From the NCBI RefSeq assembly GCF_003337555.1, contig NZ_QPJK01000007.1, positions 62,001-126,000 of the forward strand: a stretch of DNA of 64,000 nucleotides, written 5' to 3'. Origin of the DNA: Pseudorhodoferax soli (lineage in GTDB: Bacteria; Pseudomonadota; Gammaproteobacteria; Burkholderiales; Burkholderiaceae_C). Each line of letters begins with the position of its first letter. Position 1 is the stretch's first letter. A model generated the notes under the pieces. That model was not told where the DNA came from. It saw nothing but the letters and a program-made list of their open reading frames with translations, and ran no database searches. Shown piece by piece: positions 45,714 to 54,796 of this stretch. Made by a program: the position numbers and the translations under genes.

Positions 45714-45738
45714 GCGCGTGGCCCCCGAGGCCACGCGC
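45714..45738. terminator. Strong hairpin between convergent Bug and LysR genes
   Basis: A ten-base perfect stem (45714-45723 with 45729-45738, GCGCGTGGCC/GGCCACGCGC) with a five-base loop lies in the 138-base gap between convergent genes, 10 bases from the LysR stop. It lacks a T-run, so it would act as a bidirectional stabiliser or a Rho-assisted stop. Confidence 0.45.
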
Positions 45739-45747
45739 TCCCCGGCC

Positions 45748-46698
45748 TCAGTGCGGGTCGCCGAAGTGCTCGTAGATGCCCGTTCCCGTGGCGGCCGGTA
45801 CGTGTGTCTCAGCGCCATCGCCCATGCCCAGGCCTTGCGCTGTCTCGAAGCACGCCAACAACGCGACCCGCAGCGTGTCACGCTGGTCTGCCACACGCGA
45901 GACGAGAGAGACGGGACGTTCAAAGTTCGGCAGGCGCACCACATGAAGGTCCGGGCTCTCGTGCCAGGACGCGCCTCGGATCAGCGGCACGATGGAGGTT
46001 CCCAGTCCTCGGCGGACCAGCCCGGCGATCGCATCGAGGGAGTTGAGTTCCATGCCCGGCCTGGTCATGACGCCGCGCTTCAGCCGGTACTCGTCGATCA
46101 ACTGCCCAGCCCAGGTGCCGCGATCGAAGGCGATGTAAGGCCTGGACGAGTGCAAGGCGCGGACGATGTCGTCGCACGGCTCCTCCGCCGGGGTCAGCAG
46201 CGCGAAGGGCTCGCTGTACAGATGATGCACGGCGAGGTTCGTCGGAAATCGCTTGGGCGGCTGCGTCACGATCGCCATGTCGAGCGTGCCGCGATCGACC
46301 TGCGCGACGAGCTCGCCGGAAATCCCTGCCACGACCTTGACTTCCAGGCCAGGGTTCCTCTGCGTCATATCGCGCAGCAGCTCCGGCAGCACGCCGCCGA
46401 GCGCGCTGTTGATGACGCCGAGCGACAGCACGCCGCCCACCGGGCGGCCCGCCTTCAGCGCCTTCATCTCCTCGTAGATCGACACCATCTGCTCGGCCAG
46501 CGGGACCAGCATGTGGCCCGCCGGCGTGAAGTCCAGCGAGCGCTTCGTGCGCACGAACAGGGCGACGCCAAGCTCGCTTTCCATGTTCTTGAGCTGAACG
46601 CTCACCGCCGCCTGGGACAGGTGCACCTTCTCGGCGGCACCAACAACGGTCCCGCAGCGGTGCAAGGCAAGGAAGGCGCGCAGCGAGCGTATCAGCAT
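45748..46698 (-). CDS. LysR family transcriptional regulator
   Basis: 316 residues: HTH in MLIRSLRAFLALHRCGTVVGAA and LSQAAVSVQLKNMESELG, then a LysR effector domain of a type common in CynR/CbbR-like subgroups. The ATG at 46698 is where LysR proteins begin; upstream codons are GC-rich open frame. It lies downstream of the CaiB gene on the same strand, after 215 bases, and is the likely regulator of the 46.9-54.2 kb catabolic module. The effector is unknown. Confidence 0.87.
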   Translation of the reverse strand: MLIRSLRAFLALHRCGTVVGAAEKVHLSQAAVSVQLKNMESELGVALFVRTKRSLDFTPAGHMLVPLAEQMVSIYEEMKALKAGRPVGGVLSLGVINSALGGVLPELLRDMTQRNPGLEVKVVAGISGELVAQVDRGTLDMAIVTQPPKRFPTNLAVHHLYSEPFALLTPAEEPCDDIVRALHSSRPYIAFDRGTWAGQLIDEYRLKRGVMTRPGMELNSLDAIAGLVRRGLGTSIVPLIRGASWHESPDLHVVRLPNFERPVSLVSRVADQRDTLRVALLACFETAQGLGMGDGAETHVPAATGTGIYEHFGDPH

Positions 46699-46913
46699 GT
46701 CAAGCCTCGATGCACTGGGCGATGTGATCCCGACAGGACTCCATCGCGCCCGTTCACGGCGATCAGCCCTGCAGCGCAGACGGGCGCAGACAGGTCGGCG
46801 CGGGATGGGAGGCCCCACGAAGGTGCCCCGCGGCCGGCCCATCCAGCACCGCGCGCCAACGACCGAGGCGCGACCGCCCTGCAAGAGCAGTCCCGGGCGA
46901 AGCCCGGTGCGGT

Positions 46914-48110
46914 TCAGGGCACCGGCTTGCGCGGCAGCACGGTGGCATAGTCGGCGGGATCGATGCCGCGTTCGCGCAGGACCTCGTCGGTGTGCTCGGC
47001 GAACGCAGGCGGCTTGCTACGGTACGTCGCTGGCGTGCGGGACAGCTTGACGGGGCTGCCGGTACCGCGGTAGCCGTCCTTGTCCACGATCATGCCCCGG
47101 TGGTGCGTGTGCGGATCGGCGACGACCTGGTCGATGGTGCGAACCGGACCGCAGGGAACGCCTGCGTTGACGAGCTCCTGGGAGACCTGGATGCAGTCCC
47201 TGTCCTTCAGCAACTCGACCAGCGAGGCCCGCAGTGACTCGCGGTGCTCGTTGCGCGACGCGTTGGTGGCATAGCGTGCGTCGACTGCCAGCTCGGGACG
47301 GCCCAGCACCTTGCACAGCGTGGCGAACTGCCGGTTGTTGCCCACCGCGAGGAACAGCGGGGCGGTGCTGGTCTCGAAGGAGTCGTAAGGGCAGATGTTG
47401 GGGTGGCGGTTGCCCACGCGCTGCGCAACCTTGCCGTTGAGGTAGAAGTTGGGCAGTTGGGGATGCAGCAGCGACACGCCGCTGTCGTAGAGGGTCGACT
47501 CCACGAACTGACCCAGGCCGCTCTTTCCGCGTTCCTGCAGCGCCATGAGGATGCCGATCACGGCATTCAAGCCCGTCACCAGGTCGATGACCGGAACGCC
47601 CATGCGCAGCGGCTGGCCCGACGCCTCGCCGTTGACGCTCATGAGGCCGCTCATGGCCTGGACGGCCGCGTCGTAGCCTGGCAGGCCGCCGTAGGGGCCG
47701 TCGGCACCGAAGCCGGAGATGCGGCAATGCACCAGGCGCGGAAAGCGCTTGCGCAGCGCATCGGCGCCCAGGCCCCAGCGCTCGAGCGTGCCGATCTTGA
47801 AGTTCTCGATGAACACGTCCGCGTCGGCAAGCAGCCGGGTCAGCAGTTCCTGGCCGGCTGGCTGCGTCACATCGATGGCGATATCGCGCTTGTTGCGGTT
47901 CACGCCGATGAAGTAGCTCGCGGCGTCGCCCACGAACGGAGGCCCCCAGCCGCGCGTCTCGTCGCCCATGGGTGGCTCGACCTTGATGACGTCCGCGCCG
48001 TGGTCGGCCAGGACCTGGCCGCAGTACGGCCCCCCGAGCACCCGGCTCGCATCGATGACCCGCAGGCCGGACAGGGAGCCGGCGCTTGCGCCGGACGGGT
48101 CATTCCACAT
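46914..48110 (-). CDS. CaiB/BaiF family (class III) CoA-transferase
   Basis: 398 residues. It begins SGLRVIDASRVLGGPYCGQVLADHGADVIKVE, the class III signature, with the catalytic Asp in GYDAAVQAMSGLMSV. Such enzymes move CoA between organic acids by an enzyme-bound mixed anhydride. The ATG at 48110 overlaps the upstream CoA-transferase subunit B gene by 11 bases. It is one of two CaiB genes in the window (the other starts at 58390) and the last of three linked CoA-transferase genes here. Substrate unknown. Confidence 0.9.
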   Translation of the reverse strand: MWNDPSGASAGSLSGLRVIDASRVLGGPYCGQVLADHGADVIKVEPPMGDETRGWGPPFVGDAASYFIGVNRNKRDIAIDVTQPAGQELLTRLLADADVFIENFKIGTLERWGLGADALRKRFPRLVHCRISGFGADGPYGGLPGYDAAVQAMSGLMSVNGEASGQPLRMGVPVIDLVTGLNAVIGILMALQERGKSGLGQFVESTLYDSGVSLLHPQLPNFYLNGKVAQRVGNRHPNICPYDSFETSTAPLFLAVGNNRQFATLCKVLGRPELAVDARYATNASRNEHRESLRASLVELLKDRDCIQVSQELVNAGVPCGPVRTIDQVVADPHTHHRGMIVDKDGYRGTGSPVKLSRTPATYRSKPPAFAEHTDEVLRERGIDPADYATVLPRKPVP

Positions 48111-48858
48111 GGGTTTCGATCTCCTGGGACATCTGGGCGGCAAAGCCCGGGTAGGTTTCCTTCAACTCCTCGAGCACGCGCCCGCGCAGCAGCGCCATCG
48201 TGCGTGCATCGGGTTCCGGCGTCGGCTCCAGCGCTGGGTCCACGTCGAAAGCAAAGCCGGTTGCCTCGCGCACGTCCTGCAGCGTGCAGCCCGGATGGAC
48301 GTTGACGAGTCGGAACCGGGCGCGATCGGGTTCGAACATGAACAGCGCCATGCCCGTGAGCAGCGCGTACGGGCCGCCCGTGCGGTGCACGTCGGGTGCG
48401 CTCGTTCCAGGCGCGCTGATGAAATCCACCTTCTCGACGAACACCCGGGGAGAGTGCTCCTCTCGGAACAGGATCACCCTGGGCACGACGAAGTACAGGT
48501 AGGCCGAACCGAATGAGCCCGGCCAGCGCACGGGGCTTTGCGGGTAGCCCTTGGTGCCGACCAGGTTGATGTTGCCCTGGCCGTCGATCTGGCCGCCTCC
48601 CAGGAAGAAGGCGTCGATGCGCCCCTGGCCTGCGCAGTCGAACAGCTCGGCTGAGCCGTTGGTGAAGAAATTGTGCTGCACCGATCCGAGGATGGAGATG
48701 CGCACGGGTCGCGCTCCGCTCTCAGCGGCGCGTGCACGCACCAGCATGGCGGCGGCGGCCGGAATCGGTGACGAGGCGCCCACGGCAACATGCCTGACGC
48801 CTTCGAGCAGCCTGGCGGTGGTGACGATCAACCGCTCGCGTGCCGTCGCTGTGCTCAT
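48100..48858 (-). CDS. CoA-transferase subunit B (glutaconate/ketoacid family)
   Basis: 252 residues of the class I CoA-transferase family, subunit beta. GASSPIPAAAAML, SVQHNFFTNGSAELFD and FFLGGGQIDGQGNINLVG fit GctB-type proteins. The ATG at 48858 overlaps the subunit A stop (ATGA), and its own end overlaps the CaiB start. With subunit A it should activate an organic acid to its CoA thioester, using another CoA ester as donor. Why a class I and a class III transferase occur side by side is unclear; they may act on successive or alternative acids. Confidence 0.85.
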   Translation of the reverse strand: MSTATARERLIVTTARLLEGVRHVAVGASSPIPAAAAMLVRARAAESGARPVRISILGSVQHNFFTNGSAELFDCAGQGRIDAFFLGGGQIDGQGNINLVGTKGYPQSPVRWPGSFGSAYLYFVVPRVILFREEHSPRVFVEKVDFISAPGTSAPDVHRTGGPYALLTGMALFMFEPDRARFRLVNVHPGCTLQDVREATGFAFDVDPALEPTPEPDARTMALLRGRVLEELKETYPGFAAQMSQEIETHVE

Positions 48859-49667
48859 TTCAGTTCCTCCTGGACCCACTGCCGGTAGCCTTCCTCGGTG
48901 CGTGCCATGCGGGCATACCGCTGCAGGCTCTCCGTGTCCGGGGCGTACTCGCCCCACAGACCATAGGGCCAGGCGCCCCGCTCCGCCTTGGCGATGCCAT
49001 GCACATACAGCGCCGGCAGCACGCCGGCCGCAGTCCGTTCATCGTCAAGCAAGCGGCCCTCCACGATGCGCTCGACCGTGACGAAGGTCTGCTCGCTCGC
49101 ATAGGCCATGGCCGCCAGCTCGCGGCGACGGCCGATCCAGACGTTGCCTTCGCGGTCGGCCATCGGCGCGTGGAACACGGCGACGTCCAGATGCAAGGCC
49201 GGAATCGCCACGACCGGATCGGGTGACTCGGAGAAAGGGTTCTGCAGCACGCGCCAGTCGCTGCGGTGATGCAGCACATCGGTGCCGATCAGGCCGCGCA
49301 AGGTCGTGAAGGGGGCACCCTTCTGCGCGGCCATGAGGCCGGCGTGAATGGCTGGGCAGGTGCTGTCCTTCATGGTGATCGCACCCTGCGCGATGGCGCG
49401 CGCGAAACACGGAGCGCCGCCGGCCTCGCCAAGGCTGACCGCGCTGGTCTCGACGGTCTCCACCAAACCCGCGCCGAGCAGCAGGTCCAGCGGCAGGCCT
49501 GCCGTGGGCACGCCAACGATCGTCAGCCGTCGCGGCGCACGCCGCAGGAGCGGCGCCATCAGCGCCATGGGAACGCCGGCATACTCGACCGGCAACGCGA
49601 GACGACAACCGTCGGCGATGTTCGCCGCGATGTCGTCGACCTCCATGAGGGGCATGGTCTGCAGCAT
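48855..49667 (-). CDS. CoA-transferase subunit A (glutaconate family)
   Basis: 270 residues from the ATG at 49667, which has GGAG five bases upstream. The sequence (VPMALMAPLLRRAPRRLTIV, AGLPLDLLLGAGLVE, TLRGLIGTDVLHHRSDW, DVAVFHAPMADREGNVWIG) fits the GctA-type alpha subunit. It heads the A-B-CaiB unit, 274 bases after the D-2-hydroxyacid dehydrogenase gene on the same strand. Confidence 0.85.
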   Translation of the reverse strand: MLQTMPLMEVDDIAANIADGCRLALPVEYAGVPMALMAPLLRRAPRRLTIVGVPTAGLPLDLLLGAGLVETVETSAVSLGEAGGAPCFARAIAQGAITMKDSTCPAIHAGLMAAQKGAPFTTLRGLIGTDVLHHRSDWRVLQNPFSESPDPVVAIPALHLDVAVFHAPMADREGNVWIGRRRELAAMAYASEQTFVTVERIVEGRLLDDERTAAGVLPALYVHGIAKAERGAWPYGLWGEYAPDTESLQRYARMARTEEGYRQWVQEELK

Positions 49668-49941
49668 CTTGTCTCCGTTGTGAAAGTGCCTATCCAGTGG
49701 GCCCCGCACGCCTCGAACTGCCGGGACCTTGTCTCCGGGGCATCATAGGCATCGCATAGTCCGATGGGCTCAAAATTTCTCCGCGCTGAGCATCGAAAGT
49801 TCCGATGCATGCTGCGTCGCGCGGCATGCAGCGAAGCCCAGCCAGTCCCGTCGCGCGGCGGGCATCCTGGCCATCGGACGGCGCGATGCAGCCCAGCATC
49901 CGCGCGATCCGGGTATGACCGAGTTCGCCCGTCCGCGTGTC

Positions 49942-50892
49942 TCAGGACTGTTCCGGTACGGGCGTGACGAGTCCGTTTCCAGCGAAGAAGCTGTTCATGT
50001 TCCGCATCACCAGTTCGGCCATGTTGCGCATCGACTCCTCCGAGCGGCCAGCGACGTGCGGCGAGAGCAACACCTCGCCGCTGTTGATGAGCTGGTACGG
50101 GGCATGCGGCTCACTGTCGTACACGTCCAGCGCTGCTGCCTTGATGTGCTTGTTACGAAGGGCCTTCGCAAGCGCCTCCTCGTCCACCAGGCTGCCCCGC
50201 GCGACGTTGACCAGGTATCCCTTGGGGCCAAGTGCCTGCAGGACCTCGGCGTTCACGAGACGGTTCGTGTCGCTGCCGCCAGGGGCAGCCAGCACTAGCA
50301 CGTCACACCAGTCGGCCAGGGCCACCAGGTTGTCGAAGTAGCGGTACGAGAACTCCTCGCGTGGCTGCAGAGCGACGTATCCGACCTCGGCATCGAAGCC
50401 CCCGGCCGCCCGCTTGGCGATGCGGCTGCCGATCTGGCCCAGGCCGAACAGGCCAAGCTTCTTGCCGTGCAACTGCTCGGGGATGCTGAGCTGGTTGCGC
50501 TCGATGCCGCGGCAAGCCGCATCGTTGCCCTCCACCACGCGCCGCAGCAGGCCCAGCACCAGGGCGAGCGCGTGATCGGCCACGGCGTCGGCGTTGGTGT
50601 TCGGCCCGAAGGACACGGGAATACCACGGGACTTCGCGCAGGCGAGGTCGATGTTTTCGTAGCCGACGCCGACGCAGCAGATGAGCTTGAGCTGCGGCAT
50701 CCGCTCCATTTCCGACTGGGTCAGGCCCGCGAAGCCGTTCGTGATGACGACCTTGACGTCCTCGCCCAGATCGGCAATGGCTTTCTCGCGCAGGTCCGAG
50801 GCGATTGCACGGACAGGCCGTCCGTGCTTCTCCAGTTCGGCGTTGTACTCCGGGCTGATCCCGGAAAGCAGCAGGATGATGGGGGTGGTCAT
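49942..50892 (-). CDS. NAD-dependent D-2-hydroxyacid dehydrogenase
   Basis: 316 residues. NAD motif GLFGLGQIGSRIAKRA, catalytic Arg in LVNVARGSLVDEEAL, Glu in ALDVYDSEPHAP and His in LSPHVAGRSEES. It oxidises or reduces a 2-hydroxy acid/2-oxo acid pair (glyoxylate reductase and related). The ATG at 50892 was chosen as the natural N-terminus (PIILLLSGISPEYNAELE). It is 8 bases after the Bug gene, in the same operon as an enolase-superfamily enzyme, so a sugar-acid or hydroxy-acid substrate fits. Confidence 0.9.
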   Translation of the reverse strand: MTTPIILLLSGISPEYNAELEKHGRPVRAIASDLREKAIADLGEDVKVVITNGFAGLTQSEMERMPQLKLICCVGVGYENIDLACAKSRGIPVSFGPNTNADAVADHALALVLGLLRRVVEGNDAACRGIERNQLSIPEQLHGKKLGLFGLGQIGSRIAKRAAGGFDAEVGYVALQPREEFSYRYFDNLVALADWCDVLVLAAPGGSDTNRLVNAEVLQALGPKGYLVNVARGSLVDEEALAKALRNKHIKAAALDVYDSEPHAPYQLINSGEVLLSPHVAGRSEESMRNMAELVMRNMNSFFAGNGLVTPVPEQS

Positions 50893-50900
50893 GGGGCTCT

Positions 50901-51854
50901 TTACTTGCTCGCAGCAAGCTGCTTGAGCAGCTCGCCATACTTCCGATAGTCGGCCCAGGCAGCTTCGCGGATGGCGTTGCCGTCCTGGTAGGCCAGTTCC
51001 AGGCCGTGGGACGCAGCGAAGTCCTTGAACTCCTTGGTCTCGGTGGCGGCCTTGGCGGCGTCGTGGATGTACTTCACGATGTTGGGCGGCGTGCCCTTGG
51101 TGGTGATCAGCATGTAGCGAACGCCGATGCCGACGTCTGCGCCCTGCTCCTTCATCGTCGGCACCGAGGGCAGGCCGGTCTGGCGCTTCTCGCTGAACGA
51201 GGCCAGCCCGCGGACGGTGCCGGCTTCCAGGAACGACGTGGCTTCGGTCGGTTGGGCAACGGCTGCATTGATGTGCCCGCCCAACAACTGCGGACTGCCC
51301 TGACCCCAACCCGTGAAGGGAACCTTGAGCAGCTCCACCTTCGCCACGCGCTCGAGCTCCAACACGTTCAGATGGCTGATCGTGGTGTCACCCGGATAGC
51401 CGACGCTCACCGTCCCGGGCGCTGCCTTGGCTGCGGCCAGGAGCTCCTTCGCATCCTTGTACGGGGAGTTCTTGGCCACGACCAGCAGCGTCGAGTAGTT
51501 CACGACGTTGATGATCGGCAAGATGTCGTCCGGGTTCTTGTACGACAGCTTGTTGACCTGCGGCGACAGGGTCAGGTTCGAGTGCGGAACGAAGGCGAAG
51601 GTGTAGCCGTCGGGCTTGCCCTGGGCGATCGATGCAACCGCCGTGCTCCCGCCGGCGCCGGGGCGGTTGAGCACCACCAGGCCGGACGGGAACTTCGGGC
51701 CCATCAGGATGGCCAGCTGGCGCATGATGATGTCCGCGGCTCCGCCGGGCACGTAGCCGACGACGGCCGTCACGGCCTGGGCGGGGTAGTTGCTCTGTGC
51801 CATGCCGATCGAGGCGGTCAGGGCCAGGCCGAATGCTGCAACGTATTTCTTCAT
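50901..51854 (-). CDS. Bug/TctC family receptor
   Basis: 317 residues. Signal peptide MKKYVAAFGLALTASIGMAQ, then YPAQAVTAVVGYVPGGAAD, VVLNRPGAGGST, PFTGWGQGSPQLLGG: a Bug protein. The ATG at 51854 has GGAGA six bases upstream. It lies 26 bases after the MR/MLE enzyme gene and 8 before the dehydrogenase, so its ligand is probably the hydroxy- or sugar-acid used by this operon. Confidence 0.91.
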   Translation of the reverse strand: MKKYVAAFGLALTASIGMAQSNYPAQAVTAVVGYVPGGAADIIMRQLAILMGPKFPSGLVVLNRPGAGGSTAVASIAQGKPDGYTFAFVPHSNLTLSPQVNKLSYKNPDDILPIINVVNYSTLLVVAKNSPYKDAKELLAAAKAAPGTVSVGYPGDTTISHLNVLELERVAKVELLKVPFTGWGQGSPQLLGGHINAAVAQPTEATSFLEAGTVRGLASFSEKRQTGLPSVPTMKEQGADVGIGVRYMLITTKGTPPNIVKYIHDAAKAATETKEFKDFAASHGLELAYQDGNAIREAAWADYRKYGELLKQLAASK

Positions 51855-51880
51855 CGATTGTCTCCAGGGTTGGGTGGGAT

Positions 51881-53077
51881 TCAGCGCGCGAGCTGCACGG
51901 ACGTCTTGGTCATGAGGCGCTCGGCGTCGGGCGACAGCGTCATGCCCAGGCCGGGGCCGGTCGGCACATGGAAGCGGCCACGCTGCGGCTGCAGGTCTTC
52001 CAGGAACAGGTCGCGGTTGCAGGACTTCTGCGCGTAGGTGTGGTGCTCGTGGATCTCGAAGTTCGGGATCGCCGCTTCGAACTGCAGCGCAATGGCCGAC
52101 GCCAGGGGCGAGCCGCACACGTGCGCCTGCACGCCGACGTCGAAGGTGTGCGCCAGGTGCGCGATCTTCATGGCTTCGCTGATGCCGCCGACCAGGCCGA
52201 CGTCCGGCTGGATCATGTCGAGCGACTCGGCTTCCAGGTAGGGCAGGAAGCCCCAGCGCGTGTACATGCGTTCGCCGGCCGCGATCGGAACCGGGGACTT
52301 GCGCGCTGCGCGGTTGTGGGCGCGGGCGCCGTTGTAGTGGGTCGGCTCCTCCATGAAGAGAATGCCCAGGTCCTTGACCTCCTCGGCCGTCTGCAGCGCG
52401 CCGGCGGTGGACGTGAACGAGTGCAGTTCCAGGATGATGTCGGCGTCCGGGCCGATGCCGTCTCGAATGGCTTCCATGCGCGCGCGGACCATGCGTCGCT
52501 GCTCGGGCGTCAGGATGCCGCGCAGCCGGGCGGCGCGGCTGCCGTCCATGGCCACCATGAGCGGGTCCACCTTCACGGCGTCGTAGCCCTCTTCGCGCGC
52601 ACGCACCGCGGCGTCCTTGTAGCGTGCAGGCTCGACGAGGTTGACGACCTCATTGGTGCCCCAGTCGAACTGCAGTTGGCTCGCGTAACAGCGCAGCGGC
52701 GCCGGCGTGTCCGCACCCAGCAGCTGGTGCACCGGCTTGCCGGCAGCGCGGCCCTTGATGTCCCACAGTGCCGCGTCGATGGCGCTCATCGCGCCGAAGA
52801 CCACGGGGCCGCCGCCCTCCGCCCAGAAGGACTTGCGAAGCATGCGTTCCCAGATCGTCTCGGTGGACATCGGGTCGTGGCCGAGCACGAAGCGCTCGCC
52901 CAGGGCCAGAACCATCGGGCCGCCGGCGCGCGCGCCCGTGCCGTACGCCATGCCGATTTCGCCCAGGCCGCTGATGCCCTCGTCGGTGTGCACACGGGCG
53001 AACACGTGGTGCCAGGATGCGATGCCGTTCTGGCCGGACAGCTCGGCTTCCAGAACTTCGATCTTCGTGACCTTCAT
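51881..53077 (-). CDS. Mandelate racemase/muconate lactonizing (enolase superfamily) enzyme
   Basis: 398 residues, full length for this superfamily, which forms an enolate from a carboxylate. It has the N-terminal capping domain (SGQNGIASWHHVFARVHTDEG) and the barrel with K169 region (YDAVKVDP), metal Glu residues in DIILELHSF, FMEEPTHYN and AAGERMYTRW, and the base His in VQAHVCGSP. GERMYTRWGF and IQPDVGLVGGISEAMKIA resemble acid-sugar dehydratases of the galactonate/gluconate group, so I favour dehydration of a sugar acid. The ATG at 53077 has AAGGAAG upstream. Substrate unproven. Confidence 0.88.
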   Translation of the reverse strand: MKVTKIEVLEAELSGQNGIASWHHVFARVHTDEGISGLGEIGMAYGTGARAGGPMVLALGERFVLGHDPMSTETIWERMLRKSFWAEGGGPVVFGAMSAIDAALWDIKGRAAGKPVHQLLGADTPAPLRCYASQLQFDWGTNEVVNLVEPARYKDAAVRAREEGYDAVKVDPLMVAMDGSRAARLRGILTPEQRRMVRARMEAIRDGIGPDADIILELHSFTSTAGALQTAEEVKDLGILFMEEPTHYNGARAHNRAARKSPVPIAAGERMYTRWGFLPYLEAESLDMIQPDVGLVGGISEAMKIAHLAHTFDVGVQAHVCGSPLASAIALQFEAAIPNFEIHEHHTYAQKSCNRDLFLEDLQPQRGRFHVPTGPGLGMTLSPDAERLMTKTSVQLAR

Positions 53078-53207
53078 GATGACTTCCTTGGTTGCGGGCA
53101 AGACAGTCCCTCCTGCCCACAGGTTTCGGATGCGCCGCCCATCGGCGCTCCTTCAAAAAAATTTGCTTAGATGGCGGCGGCGCGACGCCGCGACGCCGCG
53201 CGCGGAC

Positions 53208-53561
53208 TCACAACCACAGCGGCCGGTTCCGGTCGCTGTCTCTGGCGAGCTGGCTCGATTTCGCATAGGCCGGGCTTGCGCTGAGCTCCATCGCGGCGCC
53301 CATGGCCTCGGCCAGCTCCGCCTCGGACGCACCCGCGGCGCGGACCGCGATCGTGTGGAGCGTGATGGAACTGGCGCACCCGTGCGACACGGCAATGGCC
53401 AACGCCATGAACTCGCGGGTCCTGGCATCCAGCAGGCCTGGGGCACGCAGCGGCGCAAGCGCCGTTCCGACTGCGCCGACAGCGCGGCCGCCATCGATCG
53501 CGTGGTCGTCGCCACCACGCCGCCCTCGCAGGAACTGTGCAATCCAGGATGCGGCCATCAT
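53208..53561 (-). CDS. Carboxymuconolactone decarboxylase/AhpD-like protein
   Basis: 117 residues. The core REFMALAIAVSHGCASSITLHT and SEAELAEAMGAAMELSA fits the CMD/AhpD family. The usual CxxC pair near the His is CxxS here (CASS), so the redox alkylhydroperoxidase role is doubtful and a decarboxylase-like or structural role more likely. It begins seven bases after the cysteine-dioxygenase-like gene and ends 130 bases before the enolase-superfamily gene, in one operon. Function unknown within the family. Confidence 0.78.
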   Translation of the reverse strand: MMAASWIAQFLRGRRGGDDHAIDGGRAVGAVGTALAPLRAPGLLDARTREFMALAIAVSHGCASSITLHTIAVRAAGASEAELAEAMGAAMELSASPAYAKSSQLARDSDRNRPLWL

Positions 53562-53568
53562 GCGTGCC

Positions 53569-54165
53569 TCAGAGAACGGGTGCTCGCTCGGTGGCCAGCT
53601 CGGATTCGTTGGAGTAGCCGGAGATGAAGTGCTTGCGGGTGCTGGTCTGCGCGTCGAACACGTGGCGCGAGATCCGGCCGATGTTCCCGCCGTAGACGTG
53701 GATGCTGATCGAGACGCGGTCCTCGTAGAGGTTGGACACGCGGTGGATGTCGCCGGTCGAAGGTGCGATGCTTTCGACGATCCCCGGCGACAGCTCTTCC
53801 GTACCGGCTGCGAGCATCGGTGTTCCCTCCGCGCTCAGGCGGAAGTTCTCGGCCTTCTCGCCGCCGCGCAGCATGCCGATGATGGCCCAGACCGTGTGGT
53901 TGTGGATCGGCGTCTTCTGGCCGGGGCCCCACACGAAGCTGACCACGGAGAAGCGGTCCCGCGGGTCGGCGTGCAGCAGGTACTGCTGGTAGTACTGCGG
54001 GTGCGGCTGCGCGTAGCGCTCAGGCAGCCAGTCGTCGGCGTGGACCAGCGCGCCGAGGATCTTGCGCCCCTCCGGAAGGATCACTGATTCGTCGCCGTCG
54101 GTGGAATCGATCAGCTTGGTGAAGTCGCGCACGAACTGCTGGAAGCGTTCCGAGGGGATGTTCAT
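53569..54165 (-). CDS. Cysteine dioxygenase-type cupin (thiol dioxygenase)
   Basis: 198 residues, cupin fold of the cysteine dioxygenase family. The iron ligands are H88 and H90 (PIHNHTVWAII) and H141 (DIHRVSNL), all present. Bacterial members oxidise cysteine or 3-mercaptopropionate to a sulfinate; which is used cannot be read. It heads the operon (CDO, CMD, MR/MLE, Bug, dehydrogenase). A thiol dioxygenase beside an acid-sugar-type dehydratase is unusual and hints at a sulfur-containing acid as substrate. Confidence 0.85.
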   Translation of the reverse strand: MNIPSERFQQFVRDFTKLIDSTDGDESVILPEGRKILGALVHADDWLPERYAQPHPQYYQQYLLHADPRDRFSVVSFVWGPGQKTPIHNHTVWAIIGMLRGGEKAENFRLSAEGTPMLAAGTEELSPGIVESIAPSTGDIHRVSNLYEDRVSISIHVYGGNIGRISRHVFDAQTSTRKHFISGYSNESELATERAPVL

Positions 54166-54466
54166 CGTCTACCTTTGTCTCAATGTCGGGGCTGTGCGCC
54201 GCTCCTGTGTGCAGCGTTGGCCCCATCGTCTCGGCCGTGGCGAAGCGCCTGCCGGTTCGATGGAGATGCTATGGGTAGGGGTCTTCACGCTCAAATGAAG
54301 AAAACTTCAAGTGGTCGCCCTGGGACACGCAATCGGATACATCTCTCACCAGCCAGGAGGGCTGGGCGCGCGAGCAGTAGGTCGAACACGTGCATTGCCG
54401 GGCGATCGTCCATCGCGTCGTTACCGCTCACGCGCAGACGCGTGGAGATCCACGCTCGCCGGTCGC
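54166..54466. other. Promoter region of the CDO operon
   Basis: About 300 bases without a gene. At 54283-54309 the pentamer CTTCA recurs as CTTCA, TGAAG, CTTCA, including TGAAG-AAAA-CTTCA at 54296-54309, a small inverted repeat about 120-140 bases upstream of the dioxygenase start. It is a weak operator candidate. Confidence 0.4.
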
Positions 54467-54796
54467 TCAGAACAGGAGCCGGAACTCATCCAACGCCCGC
54501 CCCTCCGTCATGGTCCGGATGACCGGGGGAAGCTTGGGCAACTCCGGGAGCCACGACACGCTGAGCACCTTCACACCGTCCTTGTTGCGCACAACCTCGA
54601 TGTTCAGCGCCGGGCGCTGCATGATGCCGGCACCCCATACGCAGTCGGAAAGGACAAGGTCGAAGCCGCTCTCCTCCAGCCGCCAGGCGCCGTTCGCGTC
54701 CGAGTCGCGCGCGGTGAACTTGCCCTTCGCCCGCACGCGCTGGGGTAGCGAAGCGACGGCCCATTGGGCGATTGCAGTCTGATCGACGAGCTTCAT
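54467..54796 (-). CDS. Small hypothetical protein
   Basis: 109 residues, no family recognised. It has no signal peptide or membrane segment; the sequence is well mixed (SLPQRVRAKGKFTARD, FDLVLSDCVWGAG, KVLSVSWLPELPKLPPVI) and reads like a real folded protein. It is on the same strand as the CDO operon, 300 bases before it. The ribosome site is weak. It could be a small effector or substrate-binding domain. Confidence 0.5.
   Translation of the reverse strand: MKLVDQTAIAQWAVASLPQRVRAKGKFTARDSDANGAWRLEESGFDLVLSDCVWGAGIMQRPALNIEVVRNKDGVKVLSVSWLPELPKLPPVIRTMTEGRALDEFRLLF

Noticed and set aside
53133-53149. GCGCCG-CCCAT-CGGCGC hairpin followed by an A-run as a terminator
   Set aside because: In neither direction does a T-run follow the stem; it sits just upstream of the enolase-superfamily gene, inside the operon.
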